Shown here: positions 10,622 to 21,036 of the stretch, one piece after another
Layout of the letters: the number at the start of each line of letters is the position of its first letter
Position numbering within the stretch: the first letter of the stretch is position 1
Assembly: GCA_942159475.1 (NCBI GenBank)
Contig: OW804095.1
Coordinates: forward strand, 54,526,773-54,590,772
Source of the DNA: Sthenelais limicola
Taxonomy: Eukaryota > Annelida > Polychaeta > Phyllodocida > Sigalionidae
Direction: 5' to 3'
Length of the DNA: 64,000 nt
Translations under genes and position numbers: made by a program
The notes under the pieces: model-generated
Seen by the model: the letters and a program-made list of their open reading frames with translations, nothing else
What the model was told of the DNA's origin: nothing
Databases searched by the model: none

Positions 10622-11147
10622 GTCAACCTTGAAGCAACGTGAAAGACAGTGGAGGGTTTTTTCTGATTTTATCACAGAAAATAATTCTCACTTGGACTAT
10701 ATATCCATTGATATATTGTGTATGTATTCAGCATTTTTATCAACATTAATGAAACATTCGTCGGTTGTGACTTACTTATCTGGTGTGATTTTTGGAGCAA
10801 AAATCAGAAATATACCTTGCTCTTTGATGTCCCACCCTGTGCTGAAATCTTTGCTCAAGGGCATCAGTAAATTGCCAGGATCGGCAGTAGTTCCAGCATC
10901 TCCAATATTACCTCATCACCTCAAGAAAATATTCTATTTGATGAACTTTGATCTATACGAACATGTATTGGCCTGGGCGATTTATGTATTTTTATTTCGC
11001 TCCATGCTTAGAGTTGGCCATGTGATTGATTCTTCACACACTATTCGTCGGAGTGACATTACCTTCCACAAGTGGGGGTTATCTTGTTTAGTGAAATCTT
11101 CAAAAACTACTACTGATCCATTCAGTCTAAAAAGGGTCAGTTTCTAG
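10542..11147 (+). pseudogene. Tyrosine recombinase ORF3, C-terminally truncated
   Basis: About 201 residues are read in the +1 frame relative to the RT ORF and overlap its last 80 bases, the arrangement usual in DIRS/Ngaro elements. The N-terminal SAM-like core-binding domain is visible (SESTLKQRERQWRVFSDFI, then ISIDILCMYSAFLSTL and VVTYLSGVIFGAK). The catalytic domain begins with HPVLKSLLKGI, VLAWAIYVFLFRSMLRVGH (the first catalytic Arg region) and RRSDITFHKWGLSCLVKSSKT. Translation stops at 11145-11147, before the His-x-x-Arg box and nucleophile Tyr that the family requires. None of these could be found in any frame downstream before unrelated repeat begins near 11.2 kb. The copy is therefore probably unable to integrate by itself. 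Confidence 0.85.
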
Positions 11148-11202
11148 GTCATGCCTGTGGGTCTAAAGCGTAATTCATTCCGGGTGATTTACATTGTATT
11201 TA

Positions 11203-11392
11203 GAGGTTTAAGAAAAGGTTGTCATTAAAACCAAGAAACCAAGGAATGAGTGGTTCCCCATTTACCTTGCAGGCCCACACTTTCATAGCAGTGAATATTC
11301 TTACTAGCGGGGAATGGTACGTAAGAAAGAATGTTTTCCCTTCCTACAGGAGAAGAACACATTTCTATTTCTTATCTTATACAACAGGGCCC
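11203..11392 (-). repeat. Possible reversed end of repeat family A
   Basis: The sequence ends CTTATACAACAGGGCCC (11376-11392), the reverse complement of the GGGCCTGTTGTATAAG start of family A at 5678 and 51690. Upstream it has a CAGTGAATATTCTTAC block similar to one at 52634-52652. It begins about where the recombinase ORF loses homology, so an insertion of this repeat may have truncated the retroelement. Confidence 0.5.
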
Positions 11393-11900
11393 TGGACCAG
11401 GCTAGGAAAGTTTTGGGGTGACCCATGGGGTTGCTGATGTAGCGCCCCAATGCTTGCAATATTCTCGATATGTCTACAAGGTGGGTACATCAATGCCCTG
11501 ATGTATGTGATGCCTTTGACATGTTAGTACAATGAGTGTAAAAGCACCAATACCACCGAGAGGAACCGCAGATGTAACTGCTCTTGCACCACTGAAGACT
11601 CCTGATTCAGCTGTCGATGGGGTGAAGGAACTTGCTGCTCGAGGACTCACGGAGGCGTCAGTCAGTCCTTTATAGATATGTATTTCACCTGCCAATCAAC
11701 ATCCTGCAAGGCCGCACAATGACAGCATCACCAGCATCTACCAAGTTCAGCTGCGTGTTTATACATTTATTTTTTTAACTCACTCCAAGTTACATGTACC
11801 TGCATTTACCCTTCAGTCCTCTTTACTCTTCAGTTACACCTTACTCACTTGAAACAATACATTTAAACGGGTCAAAATGTTATGATCTTAAATCGATATA
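11393..11900. other. Unassigned sequence between retroelement and repeat R
   Basis: No gene or clear repeat was recognised. The part 11466-11690 is less AT-rich and open for 73 codons on the minus strand, but shows no motif. It may be residual 3' part of the retroelement. Confidence 0.35.
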
Positions 11901-12239
11901 TCAAGTATTGTTCATAGATTGCAATCACTTATTCCACTATGTCGGCAATTGTGTACAATTTAAGAAATTTGGATGGGAACTTGGAGATGTTAACTACTTG
12001 TTATGCTATCGTCGCCAAGGATTGTTGTCACCCACTGGCTGACTGAGTGGGGTGAAAGTAAACAATAGGTCGAATCTCATGATTACCGTATTTTTTAAGC
12101 ATAAAATTTGTTGCTGAAACGTAGCTGATGTTCATGAAGAATATATTTCATTATATGAAATAATGATCGTATGAGTTAATAGTTTAAAAGTTGATAAAAG
12201 GAGTTTATTGCTAGAATTGTGGCTGCACTGGTATGTGAC
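11901..12239 (+). repeat. Direct repeat R, downstream copy
   Basis: This matches 6724-7061 in the same orientation at about 80% identity, with boundaries falling at equivalent bases. The starts are 5.2 kb apart and the pair encloses the promoter-like patch and all three retroelement ORFs. Confidence 0.75.
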
Positions 12240-12779
12240 TGAACACCTCTAACTGGGTCCTGTCTTCTGTACTGGCAGGACTGACTTCTAAGTGTGTACT
12301 GACAGCACTTGGTGAGAAGTGCTCAGAATGCTTCTGTTCTCCTCAACATGGTTATCATTGCATAAAGTCCCATATTCATAACATTAATATTTCATGTTTT
12401 TCATGACCAAAACATTGAACTAAACTTACAGATGAATTCCCAGATAGCGGCGCCGATAGGCGTCAGTTCTCGCAGTCCTGCTGTCTCGTTTAAGTCTCGT
12501 ATGTAAACTTTCTACTTCAATTTGCTTTCGAATTTTGTTCTTCATTAAAAATTTATATTTTTTCATATTTTTCAATTATTTCGCTTAAAACGAAAGTGAA
12601 TATTCTGGACTTGAGTAGAAAATGACATATATTGGCAAAGTCATACTTGTTGACCCATCGGCAGGTCATGGGGATAATGATGATTGTCGTGGGGAATTTG
12701 GGATAATGATGGGTGATAATACATAATTGGAATGGCATTGTATCTATATAGTACCGTTATAGGCACCTCGTGGTTATGT

Positions 12780-12815
<36 letters not shown>

Positions 12816-14056
12816 ATTCATGATTGGGCAGCAAGAAAAACCCTGACATTGACATTACCAGAGTATTTTGGGTAATTGGCTTTAGCGCGCCTCCTTTCCT
12901 ACGGGAAGATGTAAGTGGTACTTCTAATCATGAAACCTTTCCTTGGCATATATGTCATTTCGCTAAATGTAACTTTTTGGTCAATGCCGAGTGGAATCCC
13001 GAGGCTACATTGTGGCAGCACCTCTACAGTGTCATTTATAACTGACATGGCATGGTGTACCATGACGCATTGCTCTGAAAACAATCTAGAGTGAGTTACG
13101 CATAGTGCGTATTTCACTAGTGAGTTATGTGGTATTGTCATGGCAACTAATCTGTTTTTTTAATACTAAGATTACCGCTGAAATTCGACTTTATGACTCG
13201 ATTTTTTTCTATTTTCATGATTGAAAGCATAATAAATCTGTTAACTAACTTGTTGGTGTCAGTCGCTTAGAATATTGCACTCGTTGCTACGCGCCATATA
13301 TTCACGCTCCTTCAACCAACTCATTATAGTTAACCTACTTGTATTAAATATTGGGCAAAAATACATGAGAATTGAATCTTCTATAACATAATTACATGCA
13401 CAGATGAGTAGCATCAGTTTCAGAAATCTATCAAACACAATCCCTATACAGTCAGACCCTACGATACACATTCACAACGATTTAGACAATTTAGACAACT
13501 TAGACGATTTAGACAACGAGATTAGACAATTGAAAGGAGAGCAATAAATAATGTCTTAGTACTGTTTACGCAATTATGCATTCTTGCTATATATGCTTTT
13601 AAATGTTCAACGCATGCTCCATGGCGTTTTAATATTGGAATTCGCATCCCACATTCTGGTCATAATCAAGGTGGTGTCTTTGATTCATACTCCCTGAAAT
13701 TCCAATTCTCGAACAGTTATTATGCATGACATTTAGAGGCTAGTTGAAAACCAAACAAACCTATTTTACCCACCCCTGAAGGTCAGTTTAGTCTGTGCGC
13801 AATCATAATAACTAGTGTTTATTCCTTTCAATGTCGTTATGTACCTAAAGAAAAAAGCTAGGAGAAGAGACCAATGCACTAGCTCGATCCTTTGAATATT
13901 GTGAAATGAATGTGTGTGAAATATGTCCAGTGTTAGCCTTGCATGACCAGGAAATGTCCGATGTCAACCTCAGGTGCTTATCCCTCCTTTCAAGCTGCAG
14001 GATTCCTCATGGCTGTGCGTGACGCTTCCCCCAGTGAGTGTATCCAGTTAATTTGG
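12240..14056. other. Gene-free stretch with poly(A) and a short tandem repeat
   Basis: A run of about 26 A residues lies at 12788-12813 and could be the tail of an old retrotransposed copy, but no source body was recognised. At 13479-13531 an irregular 9-bp tandem unit (ATTTAGACA) is repeated about six times. The open frames here are short and featureless. Confidence 0.5.
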
Positions 14057-14113
14057 CAGGAGAGCAGGAGCCAGCGATGGCGGCAATGACTGAAGGACTT
14101 AGCAAGTTGGTAG
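14057..14113 (+). CDS. Candidate first coding exon of a host gene
   Basis: After an AATTTGGCAG acceptor-like site there is an ATG at 14077 encoding MAAMTEGLSKLVG, followed by an AG/GTATGT donor-like site at 14113/14114. The ATG lies in a good initiation context (CAGCGATGG). The coding part is 37 bases, leaving phase 1. This matches the phase-1 entry of the exon at 48119, so the two could belong to one transcript with or without exons between. Start context, splice sites and acceptable codons are seen; that it is a real exon is inference. The protein was not recognised. Confidence 0.3.
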
Positions 14114-15990
14114 GTATGTCCTCTTACGTTTATCAATATAAAGAGAAAGGCTAGCACACATGACACAAGTCATATGTTAAGACTAAGAGCTTCTCTTCTC
14201 AGCAGCGTGCTCGAGTACATATGCTTCTACATAGGAACAAGGGTCATGGAAAGAGTGTAAAAAGTATACAAGCGCTCTCGTCCATTATGGAATGGGAGAA
14301 AGCACAGGACAACGGACCGGATCCGAAGATATTTTAGAGATGGTGTGTGTGGAAAGGGGGTGGGGAGGGGCAGCTCTCTGACGTTAGTCAATATTGGCTT
14401 GTGGACACCCGAGGTGGTCAGGTGACATTTATATCTGATGGAATGATTGAGCGTTCTTTTAGGGCAGTAGTGGTATCCTTCTGCTTTTATTCCCTTTATG
14501 GTTATTAGCAAGTGGAAAGTCAAAGAATAAAGTATCGATTAAAACGTGCCTACACAGATGAGGCAGGTTGGATGAACATGTATGCACAGTACTGACATAA
14601 AGGAGGAGAGATGGTATAAAGGAGGAATGGTGACGCATTAAATTTTGTCATGATTAGATCATATATACGTATGGCACGTATAGGGGTGGGTAAAATTTGT
14701 TTGTTTGGTTTTCAAATTGCGTCTTTGTTTGCGCAAATTCTTCTTTTACTTTGGGTTCACACCATGACAGTGATTATGAACTTAACTTAAGAAATCGAAC
14801 GATTAACACATTAAGAATACACATTAAGGTGAGATTGACCATTTATCTACCACGAAAATATCTGTAATGCTTATGTAAAATAATTGTAATTGTAAATTTT
14901 TGCACACAAAATCCCTGAAAGTGTAATAATATAATATATATTGCCTTGATATAAAGGTGTTATGAAACACTTAAACGTGGGCTCCCGTTTGACTCTAAAC
15001 AGCTAAATTAAACAAACAATAACTGGTTTTATTCCTAGTTTGGCACAATCAAATTTAAAATAATATTATTTCCGTTACATGTAAAGTTATTGATAAGACC
15101 GTTCAAGGTAAAATGGCCATAACAAATGAAAGGAAGAACATTTCGGTTTGACCAGATCTTTTGAAAATTTTGATTTTATTTTACAAGAAAATTATAGGTA
15201 TTTTCCATGAGGAGTTATGGTAGAGAGTGACTACAACATGGATCCCCTCTCGCCTTGAACATTAATGTTTACACGAGAGGGTGCTCTGGTGGCACTGGTG
15301 GCAGTCCTTGGAGCAGAAGCAGCACTGGGCCCACACAGACTCATTCTCATAAAGTACTTCTAATGCAGAGGGAACGTAAGCTTTCTTGGCCTAGGAATTC
15401 CAATGCGTTCTGAAGTAAATTTAAATACCATTGCAATCGAATCGGTCTAGAGTTATAAGACAGGTCGAACCGGCATTATCGATTTAATTAGGATCCCGTA
15501 CCTAACATTGTCTAATAGAATAAGGTCATTCAGGAGTGTTCACTTTTTTGGCTCTGCTCTCCTATTATACATTACACTTGGGATAACGGAAGCTGAGTGG
15601 AATAGTGGAAGACATAGGGTGGATAAATCAGGATGGTGCGGAAGAGTGATTAAGGGATATATCAGGATTGAGGCGGGGGGGGGGGGGGGGCAAGGATGGC
15701 TAAAATAAGCAGCAAACATAATTGAGAGGTTGTTATTTACATACTTGTGTGTATTTGGCAGTTTATCAATCCCATTCAATCCAGAAAAGTGTACCGCCTT
15801 GAATTGGATTGTTCTAATAGTTTGGTTATATTTCTGACTGCCTAATATTGTTTTTATATATACAAATGAAGCATTGTCGCGAAAACGACCCTCCCAAACC
15901 GCCCGGGAATCCCGATTACTAAACTATTTCTAGCTGCTTGGCTCACGCCAGTTACGGCATGGCTCCCGAGTCCCGTTCTCGTTCTCGTTT
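14114..15990. other. Gene-free stretch with a poly(G) run
   Basis: No motif-bearing frame is visible on either strand. A run of 14 G residues lies at 15677-15690, inside a meaningless glycine-rich short frame. A 27-codon frame starting at ATG 15959 overlaps the hairpin that follows. Nothing else could be supported. Confidence 0.45.
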
Positions 15991-16037
15991 GTCTGCTCGA
16001 GGTCGTATGGGTTCAACCAACCCAACGACCAGCAGAC
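15991..16037. ncRNA. Strong stem-loop, function unknown
   Basis: The left arm GTCTGCT-CGA-GGTCG..TGGGTT pairs with the right arm AACCCA-CGACC-AGCAGAC around a 5-base loop. It forms a 47-base hairpin interrupted by one 3-base bulge and one small asymmetry. It is GC-rich in an AT-rich area. It could be a small structured RNA, a regulatory stem or the centre of a decayed palindromic element. No homologous copy was noticed elsewhere in the window. Confidence 0.35.
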
Positions 16038-16149
16038 ACTAAGGTTTTAGCAGAAGAATCTATATTTCGTTACCTTTTTAATGGAATAAATGATAATCCC
16101 GGATTTTCTACCTGCAACAGGCTATGTCAGGTTTGTTTTTCTGATCGGA

Positions 16150-16337
16150 GGGCTTCCCCGACCTGCCGCTATATATGACGTCATTGCGCACATGGTCACG
16201 TGACCGAATTGGATGATATGATTGGCTTAGAGTCGTAGTTGCTTCTTCCCCTCTACTTCTTGTTTATTATGGCGGCCATTGCTGAGAGCTCTCGATTCGA
16301 ATCTGCGGTTAGCGATAACTTTTTAATTATTCATTGA
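16150..16337 (+). promoter_or_regulatory. Promoter-like CpG patch with CRE and E-box, followed by a short ORF
   Basis: A perfect CRE (TGACGTCA, 16176-16183), a palindromic E-box (TCACGTGAC, 16196-16204) and an inverted CCAAT (ATTGGCT, about 16221-16227) lie within 60 bases. An ATG at 16269 opens a 22-codon frame (MAAIAESSRFESAV...). A GT follows codon 13, but the donor is weak. A second TCACGTGA lies at 16491-16498 and a perfect hairpin (GCTATTCC/GGAATAGC) at 16517-16536. This may be a host promoter with a 5' exon. No downstream exon could be linked to it. Confidence 0.4.
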
Positions 16338-16537
16338 ATGAAACATTTTTCCATTTGAACCTTGCTCTCCTTGACTCGATCTAGCATCTGGGATCGGTTA
16401 GAAAGTTCCGGAAAAAAATAAAGCATGAAAACAGGTCGATGAGGGGCAGTTTCTGTATATACGTCGTTTCTCCTTCGGTCAGTGCCCCGGTCACGTGATT
16501 TGAGAAACATAGCGGAGCTATTCCTAGCGGAATAGCG

Positions 16538-17719
16538 GTAAGGGGGCTGTTCGTCTAGTGTGATTTCTTATCATTGTTGAAATATTTTTTTATTGATTCT
16601 GTAACTAACCATTTTGTTTTAAAATACAAAAATGTCCTATCGAAGGGACTTTTGTGTGTATCTTTGTAGGCATGGCCTTACTTATATGGTTTGGTCTCGT
16701 TGTTCTACAGTTAATGACACCAATTATTTTAAGATCGTAGTATTATTTCAGAAGTTATATCATTTTCTTAACCAGTAAAGGGAAGGGGAGGGGGTTCAAC
16801 CCGCTATACTAATAGTTCCTTCCACTTACCCCCCATTTTATAATAACATGTTTATTAATCCCTTGAACTAGACCCTTGACCAAACTACATAAGCAGAGAA
16901 TACCCCGCGAGAGGGAAGAGTTCCCCCTGTCTGTTCGTGTCTGTTCCAAGTTCTTCCACTCTTTACAGCTATATGTATCTTCACTCCATCGTGGTTATTT
17001 TTTCTTGTATCTACTCATATCTCCCTCTCTTCTTTAATATTTCACTTTCTCTGTTGGTTTTCTCTTCTTTGAATATGTTTGGACCTTTTCGGAACCCATA
17101 TATCGGTCGCTAATAATTGATCGATGACCTGCCTAGGATTGGTAGTTGGAGGTAGAGAAGCAATAGTGGCCAGTTCGGTAAAACAGGTAAACTAGAGACT
17201 TTGTCAATGAAAATGCAAAGGGACCACTTCATTCATGTTAAATGAATATCACTGTGAAAGTTTCATTTCCATGCATGAATTTAGAAAGACGTGCAAAAGA
17301 AGAGATCATTTTGTCAATATTGTTTGTGCTAATTTGAGCGGCAGTAAATCAGAAACATCATTGAGGAGTGCTACTAACATGACAATCAATTTGGGTAAGT
17401 TTCAACCAACCAATTTGCTGTTAATTGACCATATGTATGTAAATATCTTATGTGTGAACGAGGGAGCAAGGCAATTTGAATGGCGGACAATTCCATGCTT
17501 TGAATTTTCAATGGCCATTTATGGTACATTATGGAGTTAATATCCATAAAACAAAGGTAGTGACCCTTGCATCTTTTAGATATAATACGGCCCAACCATA
17601 TTCTAAAACGATTAGAACACACTGTATAGCCCTGTTCTTATGCATTGCTTTGCCTTGCATGACCTTTGGCCGCGGTCATAGAAAAACAATAATGCATGTG
17701 GGCGGGGCTTACATTGTAT
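16538..17719. other. Gene-free stretch
   Basis: Only short open frames are found and none resembles a known protein. Pyrimidine-rich sequence around 16920-17080 has no further structure. Confidence 0.4.
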
Positions 17720-18041
17720 TATAATCCTTGATTATGTGACTTAGTAGGTCCATCGGTGTGGGACATACATTCCAGCTGACAACTCCTACGATCGTTCTCA
17801 CAGCCACAAGTCAGTGATTGGTCTCTCATCCCCTAACATGTGGTTATCCTGATGTTACTCAGGCTCGTAATTGTTGCCACCTGTGGAGGACGTGCCTTCA
17901 GTGTCAGGGCCTCCGCCAGAGTCACACTTGTATAGTAAGTGACCCTAGACCTGGTGGACAGTCTACTGAATTGACCCTATAGCTAGCTGTCATCCCTACC
18001 GACCTAGAGTCACGAGCTCTACCACCTGAGCTACGGAGGCC
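17720..18041 (-). mobile_element. tRNA-derived SINE-like element
   Basis: Read on the minus strand from 18041, the sequence starts GCCTCCGTAGCTCAGGTGG, a good RNA polymerase III A box. A degenerate B-box-like GGTCGGTAGGGA follows at 17994-18004 at tRNA-like spacing. About 250 bases of unrelated body extend to about 17720. The tRNA-like part does not fold as an intact gene, so a SINE or SINE-like relic is more likely. The left boundary is approximate. Confidence 0.5.
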
Positions 18042-18084
18042 AGTACAACTGCTTATAAATATTGCTTTATATGTTATTATCAAT

Positions 18085-18306
18085 ATGACCAATGACAGGT
18101 ATCAGTTGAGGCAGAATAACAGAAGGAAGACTCCCAAACTTGTTTGGCATAAAAGCCAGATCGCAAGATCAGGTCTAGGTAAGGTAGCCCATATGTGGAC
18201 TTCTTTGGATGATGACCTCAGAAATGTCGCTGATGTAGTTTCCTTTAAAGCTATCATTAAGTGTTTGAATCAAGACAAATTTTTGATAAACAGGTTGATT
18301 TATTAG
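18085..18306 (+). pseudogene. LINE ORF2 C-terminal remnant
   Basis: An open frame ending at 18306 reads RSGLGKVAHMWTSLDDDLRN followed by VADVVSFKAIIK. It resembles the end of non-LTR retrotransposon ORF2 proteins, where a W-N/T-S/L-L-P/D-x-x-I/L-R motif precedes a final helix. The reverse transcriptase part is absent and only the tail remains, as expected from 5' truncation. Assignment is by motif only. Confidence 0.5.
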
Positions 18307-18989
18307 AATTCTTTTATCATTGCAGGGCTGTTATGCATCTATTATTTTATCTCGGATTTTTTAAGGATACTGCTACTCTGTAACCGTAATGTCTTCTATA
18401 CATCTCAGATAGATTGCTTCATTTATCTGATGCCTGTAACAGTTGTTACTACCATGAGATTGCTATGAATGTATGACTGATAAGGTCTATATAATTATTT
18501 GAAACTTGAAGATATTACTAGGTTTTGAACTGATAATTTGGATGTGCACGTTGCGCTGGTGATAGTTTTGAGTATTTCTTTTCTTTTTTCGGGATTTTAT
18601 TTAACTTTTATCTGACCCCCCAGGTCACCTCTACATAATGAATAATGAAATTTCTATAGTACTCAGTGTGGGTGATATTGTAGCCTCCCTGAGGTCCTAG
18701 TACAAGGTTTAGTGTTATGACATCGTCTTGAATTAATAACAAGTTGTAAGTTTATTTTATATTGTGACTTATGTATGTTTTGACTCTTATAGTGTATTTC
18801 ATATACGTGAACTTTATAAATTACTTGTCAGCTGTGATAACTGAGAATAACATCAAACCAGAAGTAATGTTTTTCTCAGAATAAACATCTTCAATCAATG
18901 ACCACACTACAGAAGCAGAGGGTACCCACTAGAGGGAAGTATTTTACGTTGGAAACAGAATCCACTACCTTTACTTTTGCACCTTTAAA

Positions 18990-19111
18990 GGCGAGAGGCA
19001 AGAGGCGAGACATGACAGGCAAGACAAGAGAATTGAAAGATGAGAGGCGAGAGGGAAGACACACGAATTGAAAGTTGAGGGGTGAGAGGCGAGAGGTGAG
19101 AGGCGAGAAGG
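18990..19111 (+). repeat. GAGAGGC-type minisatellite
   Basis: Imperfect repeats of GAGAGGC/GAGAGGTGA run for about 120 bases, including GAGAGGCGAGAGGTGAGAGG near the end. An ATTGAAAG unit is interspersed twice. It creates a short serine/leucine-rich minus-strand frame that is not a gene. Confidence 0.75.
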
Positions 19112-19334
19112 CAGCCATGGGCCACGATAGCTAGGGAAACTTTTAATGCAACGTCAGCAGAGATTCTGTGCGAGCGTCATGGAATGTTACGCGCTATTCA
19201 ATCCAGAGACTCAAACTCATGTCCTAACCCATCAGATGTTATTTCTTACTTAAGGTCTGTGTCCATTGCCATGGCCAGCCGGCCGACTATGCACAGTTTG
19301 GCTATAATCTCGAGGCAAAGCTAATGGATTAATG

Positions 19335-19480
19335 AAGTATTAGTGAATGGACCGTTTGAGGGTAAAGGTGGATAGTGTTAAATTAGTCTCCCGAGACACT
19401 TGCGTCGAGGGAGACTAATTTTGCAACTATGCAAAGTTCTACCACTTTAACCCTCAAGTTGTTAGTTCTCTAATACTTTT
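19335..19480. mobile_element. Palindromic fold-back MITE-like element
   Basis: The left half (AAGTATTAGTGAATGG..TTGAGGGTAAAGGTGG..AAATTAGTCTCCC) pairs with the right half (GGGAGACTAATTTTGC..CCACTTTAACCCTCAA..CTCTAATACTT) around a loop near 19400-19408. The innermost 13 bp are nearly perfect and the outer arms are partly diverged. There is no coding capacity. Element boundaries were not confirmed by a target-site duplication. Confidence 0.7.
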
Positions 19481-20028
19481 AGGACACATTTGCAACGATT
19501 CTCACTTAAGTCTATGTCTAATAGATATTGTCAGTTGATTTGGGAAATTATTGTCGATTTGGTGTGGAAATATTTACCTTTTATTTTCAGCAATTGAGGT
19601 GGGGCCACTTGCTTCTAGTTCAAAGTTCATATTCTCTCATATCGACTAATTCACCTAAATATTGCACAGATTATAGCAAATTATAGTTCAAATTGAATTA
19701 AACAATCTTTATTTGTCGAATATATGGTACATTACTGTAAAATGCTACAAAGGGTTGACAAACCTATGTACTGTAATTGAAACCATCTAAGATCAGCCCA
19801 TTAACATCTATACTCTGGTATATTGAGTATTTATAATTGTTTACCTTCATTTAATACAATTTACTAAATTAGTAGAGCAGCCTATTGTTCATATTTTTAT
19901 GATCTGTCCCCAGTATCCCCATGAATGTTTGCAAAGTGTTCTGAGCACAATTAGTCACTGCCTTGAACAGTCCAAGGGCTATAACAACCATAGGCAAAGG
20001 CCAAAAAGATTAACAGCCTTCATTTCAG

Positions 20029-20099
20029 GCCTCCATGTCGGTCATGAATCCTTTTTCAGTGCACTAGCAGACCCAACTTGGAGGTTGTTAATCCTTTTA
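20029..20099 (+). repeat. Right end of a copy of the AAAGGATTA family
   Basis: CCTCCATGTCGGTCATGAAT through TTGGAGGTTGTTAATCCTTT matches the right end of the fold-back element at 48367-49226 in order and spacing, with roughly 70% identity. The copy may extend upstream toward 19900, but no left end was identified. Confidence 0.55.
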
Positions 20100-21036
20100 A
20101 TATCTACCTAAGGTGGTTATAAGTTGTAATTGGAACATTGTTATTAAAGTTTCTCAGGTAAATTTCTATGTTCATGATATCGATTTTTGCCAATAAGCTC
20201 AGGACTAGGTTCACTAAAATTTAATGTTGTAGCCTCTATTTAAAATTCGATCTCACCTTTATTAACTGTTTGGAGATAATTTCTTACGGGATTTCATCAG
20301 GTATACCCTATTTTATATTTCTTGTATAAAATTGGTTTCTATATTCTCCTGTCTGGTTGACATAGATTTATAACCATGTTATATGTCTACATTTATTTTC
20401 ATACAATGATTTTCATGGCAATTAATATTATTTTCTCTATTCTAGAACACGATTGATAGCGGCAGGCTTCTTAGTATGATAGAATTTTGTTCTAAGCAGA
20501 GAAGACATCTTTATTTAAGAAGACATCTTAGATTTAATATTTTCTGCATAAAATCATATCCACAATGTCCTGGCATCCATATTCTTCTACAGAGTTCGCC
20601 CATTTTCTATTCCCATTCTCTTCCAACATCTATTAGACATTTCTGTACCCACTTTTTTTTTCTTTTTGCCACAATTGAATTTCTTTGAGCAATCTTAAGC
20701 TCAGACCACCGTCCTCGGATCTTTGATTGTGGAAACCTGAATTAATTTCGTGAGATTTTCCATTCCACATCTTCTCCACTATTGTGTCAATATCCTTAAC
20801 GTTTAATATATAAAACATCGTACACTAGAATTATTTTTATGAATGGTTTCCTTCTTTTAGAGTGTGCTGTTATGGCTTTAATGTTTTCGATAGACCTATT
20901 ACCGTGTATACTAGTCAGGTCTTTCTGATTCCTGGGATAAATTCCTGGGTGATTTTGTAATTTGTGTTCCATTGATGCAGATTCCTTTGATTTTAGCTAC
21001 TGCATATATATACAATATACAATATACATATATTTA
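20100..21036. other. AT-rich stretch upstream of the LINE
   Basis: No gene was recognised. The sequence immediately before 21037 is a TATACA-rich low-complexity patch that forms the 5' truncation junction of the LINE below. Confidence 0.4.

Noticed and set aside
15508..15708. Glycine-rich short frame
   Set aside because: It runs through a poly(G) tract and has no motif or splice support.
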